A stretch of 64,000 nt of DNA from contig DASREM010000028.1 in assembly GCA_035652095.1 (NCBI GenBank), positions 1-64,000 of the forward strand. The letters are read 5' to 3'. The notes under the pieces were generated by a model. That model did no database searches and was not told the DNA's origin. It was given only the letters and a program-made list of their open reading frames with translations. Shown in pieces: positions 1-10,441 of this stretch. Origin of the DNA: DASREM01 sp035652095 (lineage in GTDB: Bacteria > Acidobacteriota > Terriglobia > Terriglobales > Acidobacteriaceae). The translations under genes were made by a program, and so were the position numbers. Each line of letters begins with the position of its first letter. The first letter of the stretch is position 1.

Positions 1-3000
1 GATGGCGGGGATAATCGAACTCGGTGCGGTTCCAGTCGCGCAGCAATTGCTGACGTTCCGCTCCAGTAAGCAGCGGCAATTCCGACACCGGAACCTCCGG
101 CGAAGCCACCGCCGCCTCCAGCAGCGCCTGGTAATGCCCCAACATCCGCTCTATCGTCCCCGCCTCGAACAGGTCCGTGTTGTACTCCATCCGCCCGCGC
201 AATCCCTCCCCCGTCTCTACGATCGAGAAGTACAAGTCCCCTTTCGCAGTTTTGGTTTGCGTCTCGATGGGATCGAGTTGCAATCCCTTCAACTGCATCG
301 CTTCCATGGGCGCATTCTGGAGGGCGAAAAATACCTGGACCAGAGGGTTTTGGCTCAAGCTGCGCTCCGGGCGAAGTTCTTCGACCAGCTTCTCAAACGG
401 CATGTCCTGGTGCGCGTACGCGCCCAGCGCCGTTTCTTTCACTCGATTGACCAACTCGCAAAAACTTGGATCTCCATGAATCCGTGTTCGCAGTGCCAGC
501 GTGTTGGCGAAGAAACCGATCAATCCTTCAAACTCTCGCCGTACCCGATTCGCGATCGGTGCCCCGACCACGATATCGTCCTGACCGGAATAGCGCGAAA
601 GCAGCAGTTGGAAGCCGGCCAGAAGCCCCATGAATAAGGTTGCACCCTCATTCCGGCTCAACTGGTTCAGTTTCTCGCTCAGTTCGCTTGAGAGACTTAG
701 GTGGGCGATCGAGCCGTGAAATGTTTCTCTGGCCTGCCGCGGCCGGTCGGTGGGCAGCTCCAGCACCGGCGGCGCGCCCTTCAGTTGTTCCTTCCAATAA
801 GCAAGCTGTGTTTGATACGCATCGCCCTGAAGCGTCTGCCGTTGCCAGACCGCAAAATCTGCGTACTGTACCGGCAATGCCGGCAGCATCGGAACTTTGT
901 CGTCAACGGTCGCGGCGTAAACGGCGGCCAGCTCTTCCGAAAGCACTCCCATCGACCAGCGATCACTGACAATATGGTGGATATTCAGTAACAGAATATG
1001 TTCGTGCTCGCTCAATCGCAGCAGCTTTGCCCGTAACAACGGCCCCTTGGCAAGATCGAACGGACGCTGGGCCTCTTCGGAAATGAGGAGTTGCGCCTCC
1101 ACATTTGAGTTCACCTGCGGGACCTCGAGTGCGATCGGAGACGCGGGATGGATCACTTGTACCGCCTGATCTCCCGCCGAATGAAACGTGGTCCGCAGCG
1201 TTTCATGGCGCTCAATCAAGGCATTCAGACTGGCCTCAATCGCCGCGACCTTCAACTCGCCCCGCACTCGCAGTGCCCACGGAATGTTGTAGAGGGGATT
1301 GTTCGGCTCGAATTGGTCCAGAAACCAAAGTCTCTGCTGCGCGAAGGAAAGAGGTACCCCGCCATCCCGCGCAACGCGGGCGATCGGTCCCTGTATTTGT
1401 GCCTGCGTACCCGGAATGCGCGCCGCTAACCCCGCCACCGTCGGCGCCTCGAACAATGCCCGCAACGGCAACTCCACTCCGAGACTCTGTCGCAGTCGCG
1501 CTACGACTTGGGTCGCCATTAAGGAGTGCCCGCCCAATGCAAAGAAGTCATCGTGAATGCCAACTTGAGGGACCCGCAGCACCTCCGCCCAGATCGCCGC
1601 TACTTGCGATTCCACGTTGGATCGCGGCGCGACATACTCGCGCTCGTCCGAGGGCGCAAACTGAGGAGCCGGCAGCGCGCGCCGGTTCACCTTTCCATTC
1701 GAGGAAAGAGGGAACGATTCCATCATCACAAAAGCCGCCGGAACCATGAACTCCGGTAACCCGGTTCGAAGGTGTGTTCGCAGTTCTTCGCCTGAAGGTG
1801 CTGCGCCTTCGGAAACGATGTAAGCGACCAGTCGCTTGTTGCCGGGTTCGTCTTCGCGAGCCATGACCACGCTTTGGCGCACGGCCGGGTGACGATCCAG
1901 CGCGGCCTCAATCTCTCCTAACTCGATGCGGAAGCCGCGAATCTTGACTTGGTGGTCGATTCTCCCCAGGTACTCGATGTTTCCATCCGGTAAAAAGCGC
2001 GCCAGGTCCCCGGTCTTATACAAGCGCGCTCCTGCTTTGGCGCTGAACGGATCGCGGATGAACTTCTCTGCTGTCAGTTCGGGCCGGTTCAGGTAGCCAC
2101 GGGCGAGGTTAATCCCGCCGATGTGCAGTTCGCCTGCGACGCCAATGGGCACTGGCTCGAGATTCTTGTCGAGCAGATAAATCTGCGTGTTCGCGATGGG
2201 ACGCCCGATCGGCACCAGCGAGCGTTCATAGTCCCGGCGGCAGCGCCAGTAAGTCACGTCGACGGCAGCTTCGGTTGGTCCATACAGATTATGCAATTCC
2301 GCCGCGCACAATTCGAAAAATCGCTGCTGCACTTCATACGGCAAGGCTTCGCCGCTGCAGAACACCAGTCGTAAATCGCGGCAGCGTTCGATGCCTTGCG
2401 CTTGCAGGAACGCCTGCAGCATCGAAGGAACGAAGTGCAGGGTCGTGATTCGGTGGCTCGCGATCACATCGACCAGGTATTCCGGATCTTTATGGCCGTC
2501 CGGCTTTGCCATTACGAGTGTGGCCCCTGCCAGCAGCGGCCAGAAAAACTCCCACACCGAAACATCAAAGCTGTAGGGAGTCTTCTGCAGCACGCGATCA
2601 CCCGGCTTCAATCCGTACTGGTCCTGCATCCACAGCAAGCGGTTCACGATCCCTTCATGAACGTTGGGCACTCCCTTGGGCTTGCCGGTTGAACCCGACG
2701 TGTAAATCGCATAGGCCAGGTTCTTCGCGTTGCTGATGACTTCGGGGTTTTCCTTCGATTCGGAGGCAATTCGCGGCCAATCACGATCCAGGCAAAGCGC
2801 GTGTCCCGAATATTCCGGTAATAGCGGCAGCAATTTGTCCTGTGTCAGCAGGACCTTCGGACGCGCATCCTCGAGCATGACTGCCAAGCGTTCCTGCGGG
2901 TAATCTGGATCGAGAGGTACATAAGCGCCGCCCGCCTTCATCACGCCATACAGCGCGACTACCATCTCGATGGAGCGATGGGCGCACACTCCAACCAGCT

Positions 3001-6000
3001 CGTCGGGGCCGATTCCCAGCGTTCGTAACCAATGTGCAAGCTGGTTGGCCCGCTCATTCAGTTCGCGATAGCAAAGAACCTGCTGCTCGCAGATCAGGGC
3101 CGGCGCCTCTGGCGTGCGCTCCACCTGCAGTTCAAAAAACCGATGCAGGCAGGTGTCGGTCGGATATTCCACGGCGGTATCGTTGAACTCGAGCAGTACC
3201 TTCCTGCGTTCGGCTTCATCCAGCAGCGGCAATTGGCTGATGTGCTGTTCCGGGTGCGCAACCAGGCCTTCGAGCAGCGTTAGAAAATGTTTCAGCGTTC
3301 GTGCGATCGTATCGTGATCAAACAGTTCGGTGCTGTACTCTGCGCGGAGCAGCAGTCCATCCGGAACTTCCAGCGCAAACCACGACATATCGAACATCGA
3401 GGTATCGGGGTACGAAGGCACCCGTTCCAATTGCAACCCCGGAAGCCTAATGGCGCCTATGGGCGCATTCTGCAGCGCAAACAGCACCTGGAAAATCGGG
3501 TTGTGGCTTAGGCTGCGTTCCGGTTGTAGCTCTTCCACCAGCTTTTCAAACGGAATTTCCTGGTGAGCGTAGGCTCCGAGTGAAACCCTCTTCACCCGTT
3601 GTAATAGCTCCCGAAAACTGGGATCTCCCGCCAGATCGGTGCGGAGCGGCAGAGTATTGACGAAGAATCCGATCAGGCCCTCGATCTCGGCGTAGTTGCG
3701 GTTCGCAATTGGCGACCCGACCACAATATCTTCCTGCCCCGAGTAGCGTGCCAGCAAAGTCTGAAACGCCGCCAGCAGTGTCATGAACAATGTCACGCCT
3801 TCGCGCTGGCTGAGCGCGACGAGATTGGTCACCAGTGTTTCTGGAACCAGGATACTTTGGCTGGCGCCGCGATAGGTCCGCACCGCCGGACGCGGCCGGT
3901 CCGTCGGCAGTTCAAGTACCGGGGGAGCGCCCGCTAGCTGGTCTCTCCAATAATTGATTTCTCTGTCAATTACTTCGCCGCGAAGCCATTCCCGCTGCCA
4001 GACTGCGTAATCCGCATACTGGATCGGCAGCTCTGGTAAGCACGGGCTTCGTCCTTCAACCAGCGCTCCGTAAGCGCTCGCCAATTCGTCCGCGAGCACG
4101 CCCATGGACCAGCGATCGCTGATCGCATGGTGCATGGTGAGAAAAAGGAAGTAATCTTCTTCCGCCACGCGCAGAACATGGGCCCGGAGCAGCGGTCCTC
4201 GCATCAAATCGAAAGCCCGCTTTCCCTCGTCCTTGCTGAAGCGATCGACTTCCGCCTGGCGACCCTCTTCATCGAACCCGCGCAGATCGGTCACGGGCAA
4301 CGGCACTGTGACTTCGCTCGCAATCACCTGCACCGGTTCGGTGCCATGCATGCAAAACGTGGTGCGCAAAGCTTCATGCCGCTGCACGATGAAATTGACC
4401 GACGCCTTCAAGGCGTCACGGTCAAGCCGGCCGCGCATGCGAATCACCTGCGGAATGTTGTACAGCGGATTTCCGGGTTCAAGCTGGTCCAGGAACCAGA
4501 GGCGTTGCTGCGCAAACGATAAGGGGAGCGTTCGGGATCGCGGAACCGGCGAAATCGGTGGAATCTGGATCCGAAGGTCTTCCGTTCTGATTAGTTCGAT
4601 TCGAGCACTTAACGCGGCAACCGTGGGTGCTTCGAACATGGCGCGCAGAGGCAACTCCACGCCAAGCGTTTGCCGCACACGCGATACGACCTGGGTTGCC
4701 ATCAAGGAATGACCACCCAGCGCGAAGAAGTTGTCCTGAACACCCACGCGATCCAAGCCGAGGAGCCGCGCCCAGATTCCGGCGACAATTTCTTCGGTGG
4801 CGTTGCGGGGCGCGACGAATTCCGCTTGCGAACGGGAGCGGCGACGCTTCTTCTCTTCGATCGAACGCATGATCGAATCGATATTTCCCAGTTGAGCCGC
4901 AATCCGCGCCATCGCGAGCGCCTGCCCAGGCTCGGCCGCCCGCGAAGGGCTTTTCTCCACCCCGGATGAAGGTTCGACCGCGACCGCCAGCTTTTCCAAT
5001 TGCGTGGCATGGTCGGCAGGAAGGCGGTAAACGCTCCCTTCTTTGAACCCACTACCGATGCTCTGAAGAAAGTCGAATGCAGGCTTGTTCTTTTTGCTAG
5101 CTACAAACCGAATATCAACCCGCGCGAGCCCCTGTTCTGCTGCGATCTCTCCCAGCCTCGCAACCATCCGATGTTCCACCTTCCGGCCCAGCACACGGCA
5201 GCTCAGCAGCAGCGTGTCCACGAGCAAGGCGTCCGACGAGATCGAGAAGATCACTACGCCGACAAGTCCATAGTCTCCAAACCGGTCTGTGACAGTTACC
5301 GTGAGGCAATGCAGTCCGTCGCGGCAAATCTTTTCGATCTCGGCTTCCGAACGCCGGATGGTCGTGCAGTTGAATTGGTTGGTGCGCTCGGTAAGCTGCG
5401 CAACCCGGGACAGCTCCTCCGCCCGTATCGGGTGAATGTCAATTTTCAGGTTCAGGCTGGCAAGGAATTCTTCCAGCCCTCCCGCGCGCTTGCGCAGTTG
5501 CTCGCGCCCGATGTTCTCGCGATACATGGCGCTCCGCTTGCGATCTTCCGCTGTCAGCTTCCAGTGGTCGAACGCCCACGTGTGCTGCAGGAACGCCGGA
5601 ATCTGCTCCGCCTTTTCCGGAAGCTGCAGCACCAGCACTTCAGGACAGTTTGCCTGCACTTCCGCGCACTCGACCGGGTTGTCATCCACGAAAATGAAGC
5701 TATCGAGGCCAACCTGCAGCTCGGAAGCCAGCTGCCGCAGGTTCTCCGATTTTGCCCGCCAGTTGACGCGCGACGCGATCACGCAATCTCGCTGCAATAC
5801 CATGTCTGGATTCTTGTCAAACACCGCTGCAACGTCTTCTTCGGCATTCTTGCTGCACAGGCACAGCACCATGCCTGCTTCGTGCTGCGCCACCATGAAC
5901 TGTTGCAGCGCGCGGCGCGGCTCGTCGACCACTACTCCCAGCGGCCCGTCTTCGCTGCAAACGCCCTTCCACAGGGTGTGATCGCAATCCAGAGCGATCA

Positions 6001-8056
6001 CTTTGTACGGGGCCCGCCGGATTCCGTGAATGCGCCGCGCTATCATCGTCCCCAGCGCCGCGAAAAATCCCGGCGTATAAGGAATGTGTCCCAGTTGGTC
6101 GGCGTAAGCGTCTTCGTACTGCGCAACCGGGTAGAGGTCCAGCAATTGCTGCGACGGAATGACGTGTACTCCGGGCACATCCGCCAGCTCTGACTCGATC
6201 TCCGATTCCACTTGGCTGATCAGCGAAGACGAAGTCGCAATCTCTGCACTGGTAGGCGGACAGAACACAAGTACCAGCGGCGCCGACGATCGCTGCGACG
6301 CGGCATTCACTGCTGAAATCAGGTCCTGAGCCGCTTGCCGTAGTTTTTCTGCGGAGAGTTCCTGCCCGCCGGCATACCTGCCCCAATCGCCCACCCGGAG
6401 CAGCGCGATGTTCGCGCCATCAGTATTTTTCCCCAGCAAGCTGCTGGGGTCGAGCAATTCCTGGAAGACCTGGTTGTAGGCTGCGAACTCGATTTGCGCC
6501 GGCATCCCAATCTCTTGCATCCAGAATGCAAGCGCCTCCTCTACCGGTTCCGCGGTAAAGGTGGAAGCGATGGCAATCCTGTACTTCTGGCTCCGCTTTC
6601 GTGCCATGGCTGCCTGCGAAACCAATGCCTCCGGAAGCGCGAATTGCGCGATCGGCAGCTCGGGATGCGAGACCAATCCATCCAGTATTCCGTGATACGC
6701 CTGCAGCAATAGTTCGATTGTGTGCGCGTCGAAAAGGTCGGCGTTGTACTCGCACTCGACTTCCAGGCCCGCGCTGGTTTCGGTCGCGACAAACCGCAAG
6801 TCCAGAAACGCCACTTCCGTATCCAGCGGCAGAAAACGTGCCTCGAGCGAACTGCTCCCGAATGCGAGTTCGGGGAAATTCTGCATCAGCAGGGCGACGT
6901 TATACAGCGGGTTCGCGTTCATCGCCCGCTCTGGATTCAGAACTTCGATGACCTTTTCGAACGGGCAATCCTGGTGCGCATAGGCGCCAAGGACTGTCTG
7001 ATTGACGGTTTCCACAAGCGATTCAGCACTCTGCTCCGGCGCCACCCCGTCGCGCAGCACCAGGAAATTCATGAAGCAGCCAATCAGCTTCTCAATTTCA
7101 GCGCGGTTCCGGTTCGCGCTCACCGTGCCCACCACGATGTCCTTCTGCCCGCTCCAATTCGCCAGCAGAATTTTCAGCGCCGCCAGTAACGTGGTGAATT
7201 GCGTCACACTCCGCGTCCGGCTGAAAGCCTTCACTTGTTCGCTCAATGCAAGGGGTAAGGTGATCGAGGTCCTGTGCCCGCGGTAGCTCGCCGCCTCTGG
7301 TCGCGGACGATCGCTTGGCAGATCCAGCAGGGCGGGGGCGTTTTCCAGCCGCGTCCGCCAATACTCGAGTTGCTGGTCCAGTACTTCACCCTGCATCCAC
7401 GAGCGCTGCCAGGCGGCGAAATCGCCATATTGGATGGAAATGTCCGGCAACGAAGAAGCCTGCCCGGAGCAGAACGCCTGGTACAGCGTCCCTAACTCAT
7501 CAAACAGAATTCCCGCGGTCCAGCCATCGCTCACGATGTGGTGCATGGCCAGCACAAGCACGTGGTCTTCGCCGCTGGTTCGCAGCAGCTGCGCGCGCAG
7601 CAAAGGCCCATGCTCCAGATCGAATGGCTTCTGAATCTCCTCCACCGCGACGCGCTGCAACTGGCTTTCGTCCGTCACATCGCGGACCGCCAACTCGACC
7701 GCACCCGAGTCCAGGACTTTTTGCACCGGCTGTTCGCCATCCATCACGAAGACGCTGCGCAGCACCTCGTGCCGCCTCACAATTTCATTCAGGCTGCGTT
7801 GGAGTGCGTCCACATCCAGTTTGCCCCGCAGTCGCAACGCGCGCGGAACGTTATAGAGATAGCTCTTGGGATCGAGTTGATAAATCAGCCAGAGTCGCTG
7901 CTGTGAGAAAGAGAGCGGTGCCTGTTCCCGATGCTCGCGACGGCGCAAGACCGGTTCGCCGCGCTGCGCACTCTCCCGCCTCATGCGCTCCAGCAACGCG
8001 CGCTTGGCCGGACTCAGCCCGGCAATCTTGCTCTTCAGATCGTCCACCGGATTCAC
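1..8056 (-). CDS. Non-ribosomal peptide synthetase with FkbH-like module (C-FkbH-PCP-C-A-PCP-C..., 3' end cut by window edge)
   Basis: Reading the minus strand from a GTG at 8056 (AAGGGA about 10 bases upstream) gives one open frame to the window edge, at least 2685 residues. Order: an N-terminal helical linker typical of NRPS docking ends; C domain with HHIVSDG at about 172; an FkbH-type unit with a HAD motif LDCDHTLWKG (Asp690 and Asp692); PCP with GGHSL (Ser about 1117); C domain with HHAISDR; A domain (YTSGSTGKPKG about 1785); second PCP (about 2176); third C domain; then the linker into another A domain. Aligned to PheA the A-domain pocket reads D-V-W-H-F-S-L-V-D, the known serine code. 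FkbH domains load a glyceryl unit from 1,3-bisphosphoglycerate onto a carrier protein, so the first module probably installs glycerate. The two later C domains have Arg in place of the Gly of HHxxxDG, a common variant. It follows wzm and wzt on the same strand. Downstream modules and any thioesterase lie outside the window. Confidence 0.95.
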   Translation of the reverse strand, partial: MNPVDDLKSKIAGLSPAKRALLERMRRESAQRGEPVLRRREHREQAPLSFSQQRLWLIYQLDPKSYLYNVPRALRLRGKLDVDALQRSLNEIVRRHEVLRSVFVMDGEQPVQKVLDSGAVELAVRDVTDESQLQRVAVEEIQKPFDLEHGPLLRAQLLRTSGEDHVLVLAMHHIVSDGWTAGILFDELGTLYQAFCSGQASSLPDISIQYGDFAAWQRSWMQGEVLDQQLEYWRTRLENAPALLDLPSDRPRPEAASYRGHRTSITLPLALSEQVKAFSRTRSVTQFTTLLAALKILLANWSGQKDIVVGTVSANRNRAEIEKLIGCFMNFLVLRDGVAPEQSAESLVETVNQTVLGAYAHQDCPFEKVIEVLNPERAMNANPLYNVALLMQNFPELAFGSSSLEARFLPLDTEVAFLDLRFVATETSAGLEVECEYNADLFDAHTIELLLQAYHGILDGLVSHPELPIAQFALPEALVSQAAMARKRSQKYRIAIASTFTAEPVEEALAFWMQEIGMPAQIEFAAYNQVFQELLDPSSLLGKNTDGANIALLRVGDWGRYAGGQELSAEKLRQAAQDLISAVNAASQRSSAPLVLVFCPPTSAEIATSSSLISQVESEIESELADVPGVHVIPSQQLLDLYPVAQYEDAYADQLGHIPYTPGFFAALGTMIARRIHGIRRAPYKVIALDCDHTLWKGVCSEDGPLGVVVDEPRRALQQFMVAQHEAGMVLCLCSKNAEEDVAAVFDKNPDMVLQRDCVIASRVNWRAKSENLRQLASELQVGLDSFIFVDDNPVECAEVQANCPEVLVLQLPEKAEQIPAFLQHTWAFDHWKLTAEDRKRSAMYRENIGREQLRKRAGGLEEFLASLNLKIDIHPIRAEELSRVAQLTERTNQFNCTTIRRSEAEIEKICRDGLHCLTVTVTDRFGDYGLVGVVIFSISSDALLVDTLLLSCRVLGRKVEHRMVARLGEIAAEQGLARVDIRFVASKKNKPAFDFLQSIGSGFKEGSVYRLPADHATQLEKLAVAVEPSSGVEKSPSRAAEPGQALAMARIAAQLGNIDSIMRSIEEKKRRRSRSQAEFVAPRNATEEIVAGIWARLLGLDRVGVQDNFFALGGHSLMATQVVSRVRQTLGVELPLRAMFEAPTVAALSARIELIRTEDLRIQIPPISPVPRSRTLPLSFAQQRLWFLDQLEPGNPLYNIPQVIRMRGRLDRDALKASVNFIVQRHEALRTTFCMHGTEPVQVIASEVTVPLPVTDLRGFDEEGRQAEVDRFSKDEGKRAFDLMRGPLLRAHVLRVAEEDYFLFLTMHHAISDRWSMGVLADELASAYGALVEGRSPCLPELPIQYADYAVWQREWLRGEVIDREINYWRDQLAGAPPVLELPTDRPRPAVRTYRGASQSILVPETLVTNLVALSQREGVTLFMTLLAAFQTLLARYSGQEDIVVGSPIANRNYAEIEGLIGFFVNTLPLRTDLAGDPSFRELLQRVKRVSLGAYAHQEIPFEKLVEELQPERSLSHNPIFQVLFALQNAPIGAIRLPGLQLERVPSYPDTSMFDMSWFALEVPDGLLLRAEYSTELFDHDTIARTLKHFLTLLEGLVAHPEQHISQLPLLDEAERRKVLLEFNDTAVEYPTDTCLHRFFELQVERTPEAPALICEQQVLCYRELNERANQLAHWLRTLGIGPDELVGVCAHRSIEMVVALYGVMKAGGAYVPLDPDYPQERLAVMLEDARPKVLLTQDKLLPLLPEYSGHALCLDRDWPRIASESKENPEVISNAKNLAYAIYTSGSTGKPKGVPNVHEGIVNRLLWMQDQYGLKPGDRVLQKTPYSFDVSVWEFFWPLLAGATLVMAKPDGHKDPEYLVDVIASHRITTLHFVPSMLQAFLQAQGIERCRDLRLVFCSGEALPYEVQQRFFELCAAELHNLYGPTEAAVDVTYWRCRRDYERSLVPIGRPIANTQIYLLDKNLEPVPIGVAGELHIGGINLARGYLNRPELTAEKFIRDPFSAKAGARLYKTGDLARFLPDGNIEYLGRIDHQVKIRGFRIELGEIEAALDRHPAVRQSVVMAREDEPGNKRLVAYIVSEGAAPSGEELRTHLRTGLPEFMVPAAFVMMESFPLSSNGKVNRRALPAPQFAPSDEREYVAPRSNVESQVAAIWAEVLRVPQVGIHDDFFALGGHSLMATQVVARLRQSLGVELPLRALFEAPTVAGLAARIPGTQAQIQGPIARVARDGGVPLSFAQQRLWFLDQFEPNNPLYNIPWALRVRGELKVAAIEASLNALIERHETLRTTFHSAGDQAVQVIHPASPIALEVPQVNSNVEAQLLISEEAQRPFDLAKGPLLRAKLLRLSEHEHILLLNIHHIVSDRWSMGVLSEELAAVYAATVDDKVPMLPALPVQYADFAVWQRQTLQGDAYQTQLAYWKEQLKGAPPVLELPTDRPRQARETFHGSIAHLSLSSELSEKLNQLSRNEGATLFMGLLAGFQLLLSRYSGQDDIVVGAPIANRVRREFEGLIGFFANTLALRTRIHGDPSFCELVNRVKETALGAYAHQDMPFEKLVEELRPERSLSQNPLVQVFFALQNAPMEAMQLKGLQLDPIETQTKTAKGDLYFSIVETGEGLRGRMEYNTDLFEAGTIERMLGHYQALLEAAVASPEVPVSELPLLTGAERQQLLRDWNRTEFDYPRH

Positions 8057-8331
8057 TTCGCTCGTTCCCTTGGTTTTGCCTGGAGTCCTCTCACCCAAGC
8101 TGCTTGGATGCAAACACTTCTGTGTTTTCGGGCTGCAGATTTCGGAGGGGGAAGTAACCCCAGTTCTGCAATCTCGGGGCCATCCTGCATACCTTTAACC
8201 GCCAGACCCACCGCGAATTAGGGCCGCTTGTTCACTGCGATTCCTACCATGTTGCAAAGTTTTTCCTATTCGGTTTGGTCAATCCTTGCCCCAAACCTTC
8301 CCACTTTTTCCCTAAACAGGACGGCTATCCT
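8057..8331. other. Gap between wzt and the large NRPS gene
   Basis: This 275-base stretch holds no convincing gene, hairpin terminator or promoter. Both flanking genes run on the minus strand, so it may be a spacer inside one transcript, or carry a promoter for the NRPS gene that I cannot recognise. Confidence 0.5.
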
Positions 8332-9618
8332 CTACTGCGCGTCGGCTGCCTGCTCCAGATACCAGTGATGCTTCAACACAAACGTCCCGTTCCACGGCAC
8401 TTTGCCGGTGCCGTAGTAATCGGATTCGAGTACCGTCACTCGTGCCGCGTCGTTGATCAGGTCGGCTTCCTGGTTTCCGATATCCAGCCACAACCGCAAG
8501 GTGTATTCGCCCGGCATTAAGGTCAGGCTTGGAATATCGCAGATGAAGGTCTGCAACCCGCAATGTTCCTGCCCCGAGCGGTGCGGTTCGAATTGCGAGT
8601 GCGCCGTGAAGATGCGTTGCCCGAAAATATTGTTGAACCCCAGCCCGATGTTGAAGCTGCTGGTCGGGTTCGGCAGCTCAAACTGCACTCGCACTTTCAG
8701 CCGCGCCCCAATCTGCAGACCTTCAATCACCGGACGGTCGCCCTCGGTATAAAATTCGATGCGTTTCAGCAGCGGCTCTACCATGGATCGCCGGTCGGTG
8801 GCGCCGCTCAAGTCAATCGCGTGCCCGCTCGCATTCTGCGAGCCCGACAAGGTATTCAGGTAGCGATGCACGGCGTCCTTTGAGTTCCCGTCAAACGCTA
8901 CTCTGCCTTTTTCCAGCACCACGCCTCGCTTGCAGAGGTTTTCAACGGCGGCCATGTTGTGCGAAACGAACAACACGGTGCGGCCGCCCCGGCTGACTTC
9001 ATTCATCTTTCCCAGGCACTTCTTCTGAAATGCGATGTCGCCGACCGCCAGCACTTCATCCACGATCAGGATTTCCGGATTCAGGTGCGCGGCCACCGCG
9101 AACGCCAGCCGCACATACATGCCGCTGGAGTAGTGCTTCACCGGCGTGTCCAGGAATTTCTCCACTTCGGCAAAGGCGACGATTTCGTCAAATTTCGCAA
9201 TGATCTCGGCTTTGCGCATTCCCAGGATCGCGCCGTTCAGGAAGATGTTTTCCCGGCCCGTGAGTTCGGGGTGGAAGCCGGTCCCCACTTCCAGCAAGCT
9301 CGCCATCCGCCCGCGCAGCACAATCGAGCCTTCGGTTGGGTCCGTAATGCGCGAAATCACCTTTAACAGGGTGCTTTTCCCCGCGCCGTTCCGGCCAATG
9401 ATGCCGATGACGTCGCCTTCCGCCACATCGAAGCTCACATCGCGCAACGCCCAGAACGATTCTTCCTTGATCTTGGGCTGGCCGTTTTCTGTACTCCGGC
9501 CCTTGAAGGGGCTGCTGAAAGCTCGGCTCAGCATCTCGCGGAACGTTTCCGTCCGCTGAAACGCCCGTCCCAGCTTGTACTGCTTCCCGATGTTGCGGAT
9601 TTCGAGAATGGGCGCCAT
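8332..9618 (-). CDS. wzt: Polysaccharide/O-antigen-type ABC exporter, ATP-binding subunit (Wzt-like)
   Basis: 428 residues. The N-terminal nucleotide-binding domain shows Walker A GRNGAGKST (about 80), signature HYSSGMYVRLAFAVA and Walker B ILIVDEVLAVGD. This is the pattern of Wzt/TagH ATPases that export undecaprenyl-linked glycans. From about residue 275 there is a beta-rich extension (for example SSFNIGLGFNN and LMPGEYTLRLWLDIG) like the carbohydrate-binding Wzt C-terminal domain, which in characterised Wzt proteins recognises the modified end of the O-polysaccharide. The start is one base after the permease stop, so the two are co-transcribed. Its position between two NRPS genes is unusual; it may serve a separate surface polysaccharide or a glycosylated product. 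Family assignment is firm, substrate unknown. Confidence 0.93.
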   Translation of the reverse strand: MAPILEIRNIGKQYKLGRAFQRTETFREMLSRAFSSPFKGRSTENGQPKIKEESFWALRDVSFDVAEGDVIGIIGRNGAGKSTLLKVISRITDPTEGSIVLRGRMASLLEVGTGFHPELTGRENIFLNGAILGMRKAEIIAKFDEIVAFAEVEKFLDTPVKHYSSGMYVRLAFAVAAHLNPEILIVDEVLAVGDIAFQKKCLGKMNEVSRGGRTVLFVSHNMAAVENLCKRGVVLEKGRVAFDGNSKDAVHRYLNTLSGSQNASGHAIDLSGATDRRSMVEPLLKRIEFYTEGDRPVIEGLQIGARLKVRVQFELPNPTSSFNIGLGFNNIFGQRIFTAHSQFEPHRSGQEHCGLQTFICDIPSLTLMPGEYTLRLWLDIGNQEADLINDAARVTVLESDYYGTGKVPWNGTFVLKHHWYLEQAADAQ

Positions 9619-9619
9619 A

Positions 9620-10441
9620 TCAGATTACGTCTGCGAAGCGGCGCTCCATCCGCCGGAACATGAACAGGCCGAAGATGAATAGCACCACGCTTACAAACAT
9701 TGACAGCGTCATCACCTGCCACATGACACTCGTGCCCAGCAACGAGTAGCGGAAACCCAACACCACCCCTGCCATTGGGTTCAGTCCCATCAGCACCTGC
9801 CAGCGCGCCGGGATGTAGCGAATCGGATAAATGACCGGAGTCAAAAAAATTCCCATCTGGATCATGAACGGTACCGCGTACTTCACGTCGCGGAAGCTCA
9901 CGTTCAATGCGGAGAGAATCAAGCCCAGCCCACACGCCGAGAGCACCGCTCCCAGCATGAACACCGGCACCAGCAGCGCGTGGATGGTCAACGGCCAGCG
10001 GTAATAGATCATCAGTACGCCCAGCAGGCACAGGCTGAAGAACAAGTCCATCAACAGCGCAGCCACGGCTCCGATGGGAATGAAAATTCTGGGGAAATAA
10101 ACTTTCGAAACCAGTTGGTGGTTGGTGACCAGGCTATTGCTGGATTGCGACAGCGCGGTCGAAAAAAAAGTCCACGGCGCCAGCCCCGCAAACGCAAACA
10201 GCGGATAGGGCGGTCCATCACTCTTCACGCCCGCCAGCCGATTGAAGACGAAGGTGAAGATCACCATCGCGATCAGCGGTTGCAGCACCGCCCACAGTCC
10301 CCCCAGCAGGGTCTGCCGGTAGCGGATCTTGATGTCGCGCCAGACCAGGAATGCCAGCAGCTCGCGGTAATGGAAGGCTTCCGCGAAATCCACCGGCTGC
10401 CAGCCCTTGCGGGGCCGGATCGTCATCTCAAACGTAGACAA
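9620..10441 (-). CDS. wzm: Polysaccharide/O-antigen-type ABC exporter, permease subunit (Wzm-like)
   Basis: 273 residues, an ABC-2 family inner-membrane permease. The cytoplasmic N-terminus carries the family hallmark FLVWRDIKIRYRQTLLG (about 31-47), followed by about six hydrophobic segments and a short basic C-terminus (FRRMERRFADVI). Length is normal for Wzm/TagG proteins. The start used is TTG at 10441, preceded by GGAG at about 8 bases; an ATG five codons later (10426) is the alternative. It is translationally adjacent to the Wzt ATPase (one-base gap) and together they should move a lipid-linked glycan to the periplasm. Confidence 0.92.
   Translation of the reverse strand: MSTFEMTIRPRKGWQPVDFAEAFHYRELLAFLVWRDIKIRYRQTLLGGLWAVLQPLIAMVIFTFVFNRLAGVKSDGPPYPLFAFAGLAPWTFFSTALSQSSNSLVTNHQLVSKVYFPRIFIPIGAVAALLMDLFFSLCLLGVLMIYYRWPLTIHALLVPVFMLGAVLSACGLGLILSALNVSFRDVKYAVPFMIQMGIFLTPVIYPIRYIPARWQVLMGLNPMAGVVLGFRYSLLGTSVMWQVMTLSMFVSVVLFIFGLFMFRRMERRFADVI

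Noticed and set aside
2..8221. Many plus-strand open frames (for example 5000-6193 and 7315-8157)
   Set aside because: They are antisense shadows of the continuous minus-strand NRPS frame, whose translation shows textbook C, A, PCP and FkbH motifs.
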